A stretch of 64,000 nucleotides of DNA, from the NCBI GenBank assembly GCA_030539295.1, contig JAUNSJ010000001.1, positions 232,033-296,032 of the forward strand. The letters are read 5' to 3'. A program made the position numbers and the translations under genes. This DNA is from Planctomycetia bacterium. GTDB taxonomy: Bacteria; Planctomycetota; Planctomycetia; Pirellulales; Thermoguttaceae. The notes beneath the pieces were generated by a model that did not search any database, was not told the DNA's origin, and was given only the letters and a program-made list of their open reading frames with translations. Below, piece after piece: positions 56,881 through 64,000 of this stretch; position 1 is the stretch's first letter; the number at the start of each line of letters is the position of its first letter.

Positions 56881-58284
56881 TCAACCGGCTTTTTTGATCG
56901 CTTCGGCATTGTCGCGTATTTTTATAACGGCGTTGACGATATCGTCCATATCGGATTTCGATCCGAGAAACATTCCGGCACTGTCGAGCCAGACAGATGT
57001 TTCGAACGTTTTTATCAAATTCGGACAGCTGTTGCGTTCTTTGAACTCGTCAAAATTCAATTGATCTTTGGAATAAATCTTTTGATAGATTTCCGAAGCA
57101 AGTGTTTCCTTGAAAATACCTTGAGAATAAAGGGGATCGTTTGGATATCCGTTCGAAGCGTTGACGCCTTCCGCGCGCAGGGCCATGACGAATTTATCGC
57201 GGGACAGGCCTTTGAATTCGTCCGGATTGTAGATGAAGGGACACATATAATACGAGACGCGATCGACACCGTCATAATAGCGAACAGGACGCAGTCCGGG
57301 GATTTCAGCGATTCGTTTACGCAGATAGCTGCCATTTTCGTTTCGAACGGCGATCTGCTGTTCCAAAGTGCGCAGCTGGCACAGGCCGATTGCCGCCTGG
57401 TATTCCGCCATTCGAATTTTATTGGCGAGTCGGAACGAATGGATCGAACCGGCATAGGTTCCGGGCGCTACTGTTGTCGCATATCCATAATTATGATACG
57501 AGTACAGCCGTTCTTTAAAGGCTTGATCGTTGGTCGTTATCGCGCCGCCTTCGCCGATCGGGAGAACTTTACTTGTCTGAAAACTGAAACAGCCTGCATC
57601 TCCAAAAGATCCGACCGGTTTGCCGTGTATTGTCGAAAGATGGGCCTGACAGCAGTCTTCGATGACATATAAATGATGCTCTTTGGCGATCTTCATAATA
57701 TTTTCCATATCGGACGGAAGTCCGCAAATATGAACCGGAAGAATCGCTTTGGTGCGCGGTGTTATTTTCGCCTTGATCTGTTCCGGGTCAATTTGATAGG
57801 TTGTTGGATCAATATCGGCAAAAACCGGCATTGCTTTTTGATAGAGAATACCAAAAATCGAAGCGCTGAATGTGTAAGGTGCGGCAATAACTTCGTCGCC
57901 GGGACCAATATTGAGTTCCATAAAGGAAGCGCTCAACGCGTTTGTTCCGTTGACAACGGCAAGACAAAATTGAGTACCGATTTTTTCGGCCCATTGTTCT
58001 TCAAATTCTGTTACAAGTTTCGACCGTGACCAAACGCGTCGATCAAGAACTTCCATTATTTCTGAATCCCATTTTGGTTCCCAGGCGGGCCAGGCAGGCC
58101 AGCCTGTTTGATGCGCTTGCTCTCCGCCTAAAATAGCCGGTTTAGTTCCCTGCGTATTCGCCACTGACGTTTTTGTTTCTGCTGCCAGGGTTGAGGCGGA
58201 GGAGACGTCAGACAGCGCTGCTGCCGAAAGAGCGCCCGCCACGCCGGTCTTGATAAAATTACGTCGCGAAAATTGTTTGGTCAT
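56881..58284 (-). CDS. Tat-exported DegT-type aminotransferase, second copy
   Basis: A 467-residue paralogue of the next gene, with a twin-arginine signal (FSRRNFIKTG, residues 5-14) and intact PLP residues: Asp210 in 'VIEDCCQAH' and Lys239 in 'FQTSKVLPIGEGGA'. ATG at 58284 follows AAAGGAAAG; the frame also opens at a GTG six codons earlier. Two linked, exported PLP aminotransferases beside a ceramidase-like protein and a Na+ symporter suggest modification of an extracellular amino-sugar or glycan, an inference from context only. The gene has its own promoter (58358-58386) with an operator-like palindrome. Confidence 0.85.
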   Translation of the reverse strand: MTKQFSRRNFIKTGVAGALSAAALSDVSSASTLAAETKTSVANTQGTKPAILGGEQAHQTGWPAWPAWEPKWDSEIMEVLDRRVWSRSKLVTEFEEQWAEKIGTQFCLAVVNGTNALSASFMELNIGPGDEVIAAPYTFSASIFGILYQKAMPVFADIDPTTYQIDPEQIKAKITPRTKAILPVHICGLPSDMENIMKIAKEHHLYVIEDCCQAHLSTIHGKPVGSFGDAGCFSFQTSKVLPIGEGGAITTNDQAFKERLYSYHNYGYATTVAPGTYAGSIHSFRLANKIRMAEYQAAIGLCQLRTLEQQIAVRNENGSYLRKRIAEIPGLRPVRYYDGVDRVSYYMCPFIYNPDEFKGLSRDKFVMALRAEGVNASNGYPNDPLYSQGIFKETLASEIYQKIYSKDQLNFDEFKERNSCPNLIKTFETSVWLDSAGMFLGSKSDMDDIVNAVIKIRDNAEAIKKAG

Positions 58285-58312
58285 CTTGGTCTTTCCTTTC
58301 ACGTTTTCGTTT

Positions 58313-58345
58313 GACCTCCATTAATTCAAAAGTTTAATGGAGGTC
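58313..58345. repeat. Hairpin in the leader of the aminotransferase gene
   Basis: Perfect 11-bp inverted repeat (GACCTCCATTA / TAATGGAGGTC) with an 11-base loop, between promoter and start codon. One arm in the transcript reads GGAGG-like, so pairing might affect translation; this is speculative. Confidence 0.55.
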
Positions 58346-58356
58346 CGTTAATATTG

Positions 58357-58386
58357 CAGTATATTGAAATACTGTACGTAGGTCAA
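58357..58386 (-). promoter_or_regulatory. Promoter and overlapping palindromic operator of the Tat aminotransferase operon
   Basis: On the minus strand TTGACC, a 17-base spacer and TATACT (58358-58386). The palindrome CAGTATATTGAAATACTG (58357-58374, 6-bp arms) covers the -10 box and part of the spacer, which is where a repressor would bind. The operon would run through two aminotransferases, a ceramidase-like protein and the symporter. Confidence 0.65.
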
Positions 58387-58401
58387 AATATAGTATGACG
58401 G

Positions 58402-58488
58402 CCTTTGAAATTTTCCGTCTTCTTTCCCGACTTCCTTTGTAAATCGGATGTTTTCGGCTTTGTCCCCGAAAAGCCATCATGGAACCGG
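58402..58488. repeat. Intergenic repeat, copy 2
   Basis: Second copy of the element at 56780-56865. Here the central hairpin is a perfect 7-bp stem (TTTTCGG / CCGAAAA). It lies upstream of the promoter at 58358-58386. Confidence 0.6.
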
Positions 58489-58565
58489 TGTCTGTTTATT
58501 CTGGGCTGTATTGAATCCGCTGATTATTGGTCATTAATGAAAGGGTAAAGTTTTGTACACCTCGT

Positions 58566-59957
58566 CTATCGTATCAGAACATCGGCGATTCCTTTTTTGA
58601 GAACGGTTTCGATTTCCGGAGTAACGATGCATGCCGTTTCGCCGGGCTCGTAACCACCTTCCTGAAATGCCTTCGCCGTCGGAGTGTACTCGTAAATTCC
58701 GTTGGCGTAAGAGGCGACCGCGAGAAAACGTCCCGGCAAAAGCGACTGCGCATACAATTGATATTCGACGAACACTTCACTCAAACCGATGGAGAGGAAA
58801 TTAATATTATCGCCGATAGAGACGGAAGTAATCGGCACCATTTTCCATTGATCAAGTGTTTTGAGCAGCCAAATCCGTGCGTTATTTTTTCGTTCTGTAT
58901 TTTCGGCGGATTTTTTGAGTCGGGTCAAATCGAAAGGAATATTGATAGCCGTCGTTTTAAGCACGATTTTTCCGAGCGAATTGTTTTTCAGAGATTGCAT
59001 ATTCGCCCCGATTGCGTTGGCAAGCCGGTTTCCGAGCGTTTCAATTGCCTTGATATCGCCGCCGGGATTGTATTTCCCGAACGTAATGTTTCCGCCACAG
59101 CCGGTAAAGTAAATATGGAGCGTTCCAGGTTCCTTCATTGCGAGTTTTCGAAGTGCCCAGCCGGGAACGTCCGGACCGACCTTCATACGCAGATAGGCGG
59201 CCATCGGATGGGTCGCATAAAAATGAAGTGCGGCAAAGATTTTTCCATCAGTCATTTCAAAAGCGATTGTTCGCAGCTTCGGGTCAATAACGCCAACGGG
59301 CCAAGCTTGCATTTTCGGATCAGTGCAACCGCTGAATCGCATGGCAACGCAGACACCGTTTGTATCGACAAGGCGGCGATTGGAGGCAAGACCCTCGATT
59401 TCGCGCTCGGCGGTCAGAATTCTTTTGATCGGTGCCCAAGGACCCGCGGCTGCGGAAGCAACTGCGTCAAAAATCCGTTTTTCGATTGAAAGACAGTATT
59501 CCTTGTTTATGACGTATTCGTCGCCCTCTTCGCTCTGTTCATAATCGGTTGTGACAAGCGGCGTGTCATGTTGATGAACGACATGAAGAAAGACCTTTTC
59601 CGGAGTTGTCCCGGCCGCCTGCGCAATATTTCGCTGCCAACGCCGATACGTTTCTCCAGAAATAAAAATGAAGTCGCCGGAAACCCAAACGATACGCGTC
59701 GTTCCGTCGTCGAGAATAAGACCACTGACGTAGATCGGATATTCAATCGATTCATTCATAACGTAAGCCAGATGTGTTCCGACCGGCGGCGTTACATCGA
59801 CTTTAAATTGCGCGGCTTTGAATGCTGCCTCCGCTACCGGAACTGCAGAGGCAGCGCCGTATAAATCGGCAGTATTCGTCAGCGCAATATTGCCGGTCAA
59901 TAAAAGACTTCCGGCAGCCAGAAAATCACGTCTTGTGCATTGGGTTCGCTTATCCAT
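58566..59957 (-). CDS. Tat-exported ceramidase-like protein
   Basis: A 463-residue relative of the protein at 53904-55319, but exported by a twin-arginine signal (CTRRDFLAAGS, residues 7-17). It begins 'FKVDVTPPVGTHLAYV', keeps metal-type motifs 'HVVHQHDTP' and 'LHFYATHP', and has 'YFTGCGGNITFGKYN' where the catalytic region of neutral ceramidases lies. The first His motif reads HQHDTP instead of HTHSGP/HTHTAP, so activity may differ. Substrate unknown. The gene follows the aminotransferase at 60142-61461 after 184 bases. Confidence 0.75.
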   Translation of the reverse strand: MDKRTQCTRRDFLAAGSLLLTGNIALTNTADLYGAASAVPVAEAAFKAAQFKVDVTPPVGTHLAYVMNESIEYPIYVSGLILDDGTTRIVWVSGDFIFISGETYRRWQRNIAQAAGTTPEKVFLHVVHQHDTPLVTTDYEQSEEGDEYVINKEYCLSIEKRIFDAVASAAAGPWAPIKRILTAEREIEGLASNRRLVDTNGVCVAMRFSGCTDPKMQAWPVGVIDPKLRTIAFEMTDGKIFAALHFYATHPMAAYLRMKVGPDVPGWALRKLAMKEPGTLHIYFTGCGGNITFGKYNPGGDIKAIETLGNRLANAIGANMQSLKNNSLGKIVLKTTAINIPFDLTRLKKSAENTERKNNARIWLLKTLDQWKMVPITSVSIGDNINFLSIGLSEVFVEYQLYAQSLLPGRFLAVASYANGIYEYTPTAKAFQEGGYEPGETACIVTPEIETVLKKGIADVLIR

Positions 59958-59976
59958 GATTCTTCTCTATTTCATT
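59932..59976 (-). repeat. Tat-signal/start region shared with 56711-56768
   Basis: Counterpart of the segment at the start of the aminotransferase gene 55388-56746. Similarity covers the twin-arginine codons, the start codon and about 20 upstream bases, then stops. Confidence 0.65.
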
Positions 59977-60141
59977 TAATATAAATTTTGTTAATACTTT
60001 GGTATTTTAAACAATATCTATTTCTCGAAAGTATATTTATTACCAGTAATTCATTTTTTCGCGTTTTCACCTCTTGACTCGCCAGGCAATCAAATTTTTG
60101 GGATCACAATCGAAAATCAAGTGACTGTAATGTATTATACA

Positions 60142-61461
60142 TTAAGCGGTACACAAAATCAAGTGGTTGCTGACATATTCTGCAACTTTGCAAACCCCGT
60201 CTACATATTGGTCAATTTCGTCGGGTCGAAAGTGCTTAAACCAAGGGACCTGAACGAGCCGGTTGGAAAGCGATTCCGAAACGGGACAGGCTCCTTTTCC
60301 CTGACGCACGTCACGCTGCCCGAAGGCCAATGCTGTAGGGCGCCCCTGATGGAAAATGTCGGCTGTGTGAAAGAAATTGAATAAATGCAATGGTGAGTTG
60401 ACACCATTGACACAATGAATTCCCTCTGCACGGACGAGTTCGGAAAAACGTTCTGCCGGGAGTCCGCCAAATTTTTCGGGATTGTAATGGCAGGCAGGGA
60501 CATACCAACCACCCATGGACAGTCCGGAATTCCGCGGAGTTCGGTGACCGATAAGACCGTCGATACGATTCTCAATCCGGTCCATAAAATAATTCATCGC
60601 CTGATCAATTTCATTAATGCGTTCCTGAAAATATTCAAGCTGGACCCGCCCCATGGCCGCACACGTCTGATTCATGCGGTGCTTGACGCCCCCGAGTGGA
60701 AGACCAATATAAGGCAGGAGATCCGGCATGGTAATCTGTCTGTCGACCGGGTTGAAACGGGACGGAGCTCCGGTTCTCTCATAATGGCCATAGGCAATAC
60801 AACGTTCATACAACTCACGGTCGTTCGTGAGCATCATTCCGGCTTCCCCTATGGCAAAAGCTTTTCCTGCCATCATGCTCATACCGGCAATATCACCCAG
60901 CGTACCACATTTGCGCCCTTTATAGAGAGAGCCAACCGCATGTGAATTATCTTCAATCACTTTTACGTTATGCCGTTTGGCCACTGCCATAATGGCGTCC
61001 ATGTCCGCCGGATGTCCACAATAATGCACAACGATAATTGCCTTGGTTCGCGGACCAATTCGATGTTCTATGTCCTTGGGGTCAAGACAGAGCGACACGG
61101 GGTCAATATCGGCGAAGTTCACGGTACCGCCCAAATTAAGGACACAGGCACAGCTTGCCCAATAGGTCATTGAAGGACAAATAACTTCGTCACCGGCACC
61201 GACACCGCAAGCCCAGAGAGCTGCCGTTATCGCCGCGGTACCGTTACAGGCCCCCAGTGCGTATTTACAGCCGTTCCAGTCGGCGAATTCCTTTTCAAAC
61301 TGTTTTGTAAGAGTCGTCCCACTCATCGTACCGGCTCTTATAACGTCATTTACGGCACTTAAATCTTCGTGGGTAACGATAGGCCAATGAAACATGGAAT
61401 CGTCGTAAACGGGTATGGACTTGGGACCACCATAAAATGCCAGATCACTCTTTTTTACCAT
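60142..61461 (-). CDS. DegT/DnrJ/EryC1-type aminotransferase, cytoplasmic
   Basis: A 439-residue PLP enzyme without any signal peptide. Asp171 ('VIEDNSHAVGS') and the Schiff-base Lys200 ('MMAGKAFAIGEAGM') are present; 'AGTMSGTTLTKQFEKEFADWNG' is the usual N-terminal region. It is more distant from the two Tat-exported copies than they are from each other. It begins six bases after the TIM-barrel gene with AAAGGA upstream, so both are read from the XylR-type promoter at 62480. A keto-sugar amination role is inferred from family. Confidence 0.87.
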   Translation of the reverse strand: MVKKSDLAFYGGPKSIPVYDDSMFHWPIVTHEDLSAVNDVIRAGTMSGTTLTKQFEKEFADWNGCKYALGACNGTAAITAALWACGVGAGDEVICPSMTYWASCACVLNLGGTVNFADIDPVSLCLDPKDIEHRIGPRTKAIIVVHYCGHPADMDAIMAVAKRHNVKVIEDNSHAVGSLYKGRKCGTLGDIAGMSMMAGKAFAIGEAGMMLTNDRELYERCIAYGHYERTGAPSRFNPVDRQITMPDLLPYIGLPLGGVKHRMNQTCAAMGRVQLEYFQERINEIDQAMNYFMDRIENRIDGLIGHRTPRNSGLSMGGWYVPACHYNPEKFGGLPAERFSELVRAEGIHCVNGVNSPLHLFNFFHTADIFHQGRPTALAFGQRDVRQGKGACPVSESLSNRLVQVPWFKHFRPDEIDQYVDGVCKVAEYVSNHLILCTA

Positions 61462-61467
61462 AATTTA

Positions 61468-62427
61468 TTAATCCTTTTCCTGCTTGAGAAGGTATTTCTC
61501 TTTGAGTTTTTTGACAAGTTCCACGCCTGTGGCCGCGTCATGAAATTGTCGCTCGGAATCGTTCCGGTTCTCCCGTTCGATAATAAGAGCCCCTTTGAAA
61601 TTGATGGCTGCCAGTGCCTGGAAGAAGAGTTCCGCGTTAACATCACCTTCGCCGAAGGGTACTTCTTCGCCCCATTGTGAACCTTTATTTTGCGCCCATT
61701 TCGCGTCCTTACAATGAACACTCTTAACATATTTACCAACTTTTTTTAATGCTTCAATCGGGTCACCACACCCGTAGAGAATCATATTCGCCGGGTCAAA
61801 ATTGATAAAAAGATTATCGCGATCCACTTCTTCTATAAAGGCAAGCAGAGACTCGGCTGTCTCCTGGCCTGTTTCCAAATGAACAGATTCGCTGGACTGC
61901 GCCGCTATATCACAGACATCACGCATTGTTTGCACCAAGTTTTTCCATTCCGCGGAATTACGGTCGTGCGGGACAACACCGAAATGGAAACAAACAATAT
62001 TTAAATTAAGTTTTTTTGCAAAGTGACAAAAGTCGCGCAACTGCTCCATACGTTCTGCTCGTGTGGATTCCGGAACAAGCCCCACCGTTTCCGCAACAAG
62101 AGGAATTGTTTTATAGCTTTCACCGGTGAACCCGCCTTGCATGGAGGTGATCCTTTTACCTGCGTCGGTAACTTTTTTCAGAATGTTCTCCGCATCTTGC
62201 GGTGAACGATGTTCGGGAAATGGCGTCTTGATTTGGACCGCATCAATATCCAGGGTCAAGGCACGGTCCAGTTCAATTCCCGCACCATGTTCGTCGTACC
62301 GTGCAATGACGCCAACCGGCCAATAGTCATTCGGCGCCTCCTGTCCGTATCCGTTCCAGCAATTCAGAGCGAAGCAGCAGGTTATTGCTGTCAAGAGCGT
62401 GCAAAAAATTTTTTCATCTCGATTCAT
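61468..62427 (-). CDS. Exported sugar phosphate isomerase/epimerase-like TIM-barrel protein
   Basis: A 319-residue member of the xylose-isomerase-like TIM-barrel family. A signal peptide (residues 1-27, 'FCTLLTAITCCFALNCWNGYGQ') precedes the barrel; metal-binding pattern is visible in 'VHLETGQE', 'NLFINFDPANM', 'YVKSVHCKDA' and 'GALIIERENR'. ATG at 62427 is preceded by AAAGGAACAAGAG; the longer frame from 62508 starts inside the -35 box and is rejected. First gene of the operon controlled by the XylR-type operator. Confidence 0.83.
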   Translation of the reverse strand: MNRDEKIFCTLLTAITCCFALNCWNGYGQEAPNDYWPVGVIARYDEHGAGIELDRALTLDIDAVQIKTPFPEHRSPQDAENILKKVTDAGKRITSMQGGFTGESYKTIPLVAETVGLVPESTRAERMEQLRDFCHFAKKLNLNIVCFHFGVVPHDRNSAEWKNLVQTMRDVCDIAAQSSESVHLETGQETAESLLAFIEEVDRDNLFINFDPANMILYGCGDPIEALKKVGKYVKSVHCKDAKWAQNKGSQWGEEVPFGEGDVNAELFFQALAAINFKGALIIERENRNDSERQFHDAATGVELVKKLKEKYLLKQEKD

Positions 62428-62479
62428 CTCTTGTTCCTTTCCAAAGTGGGTGACTCTGTTCAGCCAATCAATACACAAC

Positions 62480-62508
62480 AATATACATCCGAACAAACAA
62501 AAAGTCAA
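62480..62508 (-). promoter_or_regulatory. Promoter of the TIM-barrel/aminotransferase operon
   Basis: On the minus strand TTGACT, a 17-base spacer and TATATT, with a leader of about 45 bases before the ATG at 62427. Confidence 0.75.
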
Positions 62509-62510
62509 TG

Positions 62511-62548
62511 CTCAAATATCGTCAAAATAGGTACAAATTACGCCATAA
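62511..62548 (-). promoter_or_regulatory. Tandem operator, XylR/AraC type, at the TIM-barrel promoter
   Basis: Distal half-site TTATGGCGTAATTTGTACC (62530-62548) and proximal half-site TTTGACGATATTTGAG (62511-62526), three bases from the -35 box. The distal half-site shares 18 of 19 bases with the one at 52022-52040, and both half-sites have the same distance to -35 at the two promoters. The gene for the likely regulator starts about 1.2 kb upstream. A 12-base palindrome ATTCCGCGGAAT (62548-62559) adjoins. Confidence 0.7.
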
Positions 62549-62649
62549 TTCCGCGGAATAAAAAAGACGAAAGTACCGCAAAATCCGGCAAAAATCAGCT
62601 TGCCCGATCCAAAATATTTTATCTCAACTGCGAAGAAGCGGAAAAAAAT

Positions 62650-63819
62650 TCAAGAATGAAAGGTATTGCGGCGGTACATCGACGGCGTCATTCCGTGAAC
62701 TTTACGGAAAGAATTAATGAAATATTTCAGAGACGCGAACCCACTGGCGAATGCGATTTCGTGAAGGTTCAATTGAGTTTCACGGAGCAACATACAGGCA
62801 TGCTCCATTTTCAGACGAATAAGTTCCTGCTCAGGCGTGCGATTAAGAAGTTGCAGGAAAGCTCTTTGGAGAGTTCTGGCCGAGAGATTAACCGCGTTAA
62901 GGACGTCAGCAACGCGAACGCCACTGGTCGCGTTATCCCTCATGAAACGAATCGCCTGAGCAATGTCAGGATTCGAGCAATGAATGATATTGGTCGACCC
63001 GCGTTCCACCAGTCCGACTGGGGTAACGCGAATGGGCGCTTGCGGCTGGTGATGGCGGCGGTCCATTTTTTCGTCCAGGAGCCGGGCTGCTTCGTAACCA
63101 ATTCCGTAAGAATTAATATTAATACTGGAAAGAGAGGGCGTTATGGCGTCGCAAAGGCAGTCATCGTTGCCAACGCCCAATACGGCAACCTCTTCGGGAA
63201 CAACGATCCCCAATTTTTGACAAGCGTTTATCACCCTTATGGCAGCGGCGTCAAATCCTGCCAAAATCCCAATGGGTTTCGGTAAGGTTTTAAGCCAGCG
63301 GAGGAGTCGTCGTTCGTCGTTTGAATCCCACTCGGGCGCGTTATCAATAAATTTTTCCGTTTCGAGGGGAGGCAAAAGATGAACATTGATTCCCGCATTC
63401 TGACAGCATTGAACGAAACTCTCCTGCCGCAGCCGAATCCACCAGGAATTACTGTGTGTGTAAAAGGCGATGTGACGCAGACCACAATTTTGGAAATGAG
63501 ACAGGGCAAGTTCCGCGGTCTTCATACGATCACAATAGACTTCACTGGGTATGTTGCTGTTATTACCGAACAGTTCGACCACAGGCACATCAAACCGCTG
63601 CAAAAAACGTATCATGGACGCGTTACCACTGCGAGAAATGATTCCGTGTCCTTTCCAATCTTTAAGCCAGGTTGGCAGTGGGTCAAAAAAACCACGGTTC
63701 TCAATATTGATCTGCCAGTGCTTGCGCTCTCTGACATAAGAGGTTATTCCCCGAAAGATTCCTCGACCGAATCCTGTCGTCGTCTCAATAATCAACAAAA
63801 TTTGTTTCCTCTGTCGCAC
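62650..63819 (-). CDS. XylR-type AraC-family transcriptional regulator
   Basis: A 389-residue regulator. Residues 1-270 are a LacI/GalR-like sugar-binding domain ('ILLIIETTTGFGRGIFRGI', 'ILAGFDAAAIRVINACQ', 'VPEEVAVLGVGNDDCLCD'), and residues 285-389 an AraC-type double helix-turn-helix ('RVADVLNAVNLSARTLQRAF', 'LHEIAFASGFASLKYFINSF'). This is the architecture of E. coli XylR, which binds sugar and activates from tandem direct repeats next to -35. GTG at 63819 is chosen because a G-rich ribosome site precedes it and the domain begins there; the frame stays open to 63993. It lies upstream of, and in the same direction as, the operon carrying matching repeats. Confidence 0.88.
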   Translation of the reverse strand: MRQRKQILLIIETTTGFGRGIFRGITSYVRERKHWQINIENRGFFDPLPTWLKDWKGHGIISRSGNASMIRFLQRFDVPVVELFGNNSNIPSEVYCDRMKTAELALSHFQNCGLRHIAFYTHSNSWWIRLRQESFVQCCQNAGINVHLLPPLETEKFIDNAPEWDSNDERRLLRWLKTLPKPIGILAGFDAAAIRVINACQKLGIVVPEEVAVLGVGNDDCLCDAITPSLSSININSYGIGYEAARLLDEKMDRRHHQPQAPIRVTPVGLVERGSTNIIHCSNPDIAQAIRFMRDNATSGVRVADVLNAVNLSARTLQRAFLQLLNRTPEQELIRLKMEHACMLLRETQLNLHEIAFASGFASLKYFINSFRKVHGMTPSMYRRNTFHS

Positions 63820-63875
63820 GAATGACCCCCCTGTTATTAGACCATTAAAACTGACCGGTAACGATTCCGCCTGTT

Positions 63876-63908
63876 CCCGGTTCCGTTTAAGTATGGCACG
63901 GAACCGGG
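63876..63908. repeat. Inverted repeat upstream of the regulator gene
   Basis: Perfect 11-bp arms (CCCGGTTCCGT / ACGGAACCGGG) with an 11-base loop, 57 bases before the GTG start. It could be an operator for a different regulator, or the terminator of a gene beyond the window. It does not resemble the half-sites at 62511-62548. Confidence 0.5.
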
Positions 63909-64000
63909 GACTGAGAAACAAACGTTGACTAAATTTTTCAACGCAGGAGCGGAAGTCAGGCCAAACGTTGGAGCGACTTCCGGTATATGTCACGAACCGT

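Noticed and set aside
62428..62508. Longer N-terminus for the TIM-barrel protein starting at 62508
   Set aside because: That TTG is the -35 box of the promoter, and the downstream ATG has both a ribosome site and a signal peptide.
62209..63285. 358-codon plus-strand frame opposite the regulator gene
   Set aside because: Antisense to the XylR-type regulator and to the operator region; no recognisable protein family.

Overview
The window looks like a chromosomal segment of a Planctomycetota bacterium, probably an uncultured Pirellulales-like lineage. No taxonomic search was possible; the inference rests on gene families typical of that phylum: a prepilin-like DUF1559 protein with an H-x9-DG tail next to a small carboxypeptidase-regulatory-like lipoprotein, Tat-exported Gfo/Idh/MocA oxidoreductase, DUF1080 protein, neutral-ceramidase-like proteins, secreted DegT-type aminotransferases, a giant ResB-CcsA fusion and a SecD-SecF fusion. 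I see no rRNA, tRNA, CRISPR array, insertion sequence or phage gene. The left edge cuts a minus-strand lipoprotein gene.

Layout. (1) 1-16 kb is mostly plus-strand housekeeping: a BON-domain protein, a complete F-type ATP synthase operon (atpZ, an atpI-like gene, atpB-E-F-H-A-G-D-C) running into holB, then a stand-alone GMP synthase ATP-pyrophosphatase subunit, a LOG-family protein, dihydroorotate dehydrogenase, and two overlapping genes for single-pass coiled-coil proteins that resemble enlarged ExbD/TolR subunits. (2) 16-21.5 kb, minus strand: a phytoene-desaturase-like flavoprotein and yajC-secDF. (3) 22-24 kb: a membrane-anchored trypsin-like protease and a very cysteine-rich small secreted protein. 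(4) 24-34 kb, minus strand: sbcD-sbcC, then an operon of a MotA/TolQ/ExbB-like channel protein with a long tail plus two further enlarged TolR-like partners. (5) 34-45 kb, plus strand: Tat-exported oxidoreductase, HEAT-repeat protein and DUF1080 protein, then an NTF2-like membrane protein and the 1737-residue ResB-CcsA fusion. (6) 45-48 kb: a PAS/GAF sensor without a kinase domain, overlapping a PAS-sigma54 activator. (7) 48-64 kb is a minus-strand accessory region: prepilin-like/lipoprotein/hydrolase operon; sodium-solute symporter, two ceramidase-like proteins, three DegT-type aminotransferases (two Tat-exported), a sugar-epimerase-like TIM barrel, and a XylR-type AraC regulator.

The most informative observations are: (a) the same pair of 21-bp-spaced direct repeats sits, in identical phase, against the -35 box of two strong promoters 10 kb apart (51972-52040 and 62480-62548), beside a XylR/AraC-type regulator gene, so the TIM-barrel operon and the prepilin/lipoprotein/hydrolase operon are probably one regulon; (b) a family of four large TolR-like proteins in two loci, one with a MotA/TolQ-like channel partner, that looks like an undescribed ion-driven motor; (c) evidence for recent duplication and shuffling in 48-60 kb: a decayed copy of the lipoprotein/hydrolase genes, a repeated intergenic element, and a Tat-signal/start region shared by two unrelated protein families.

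All functional calls are from reading motifs by eye; start codons were chosen from Shine-Dalgarno sequences, promoter positions and signal peptides.
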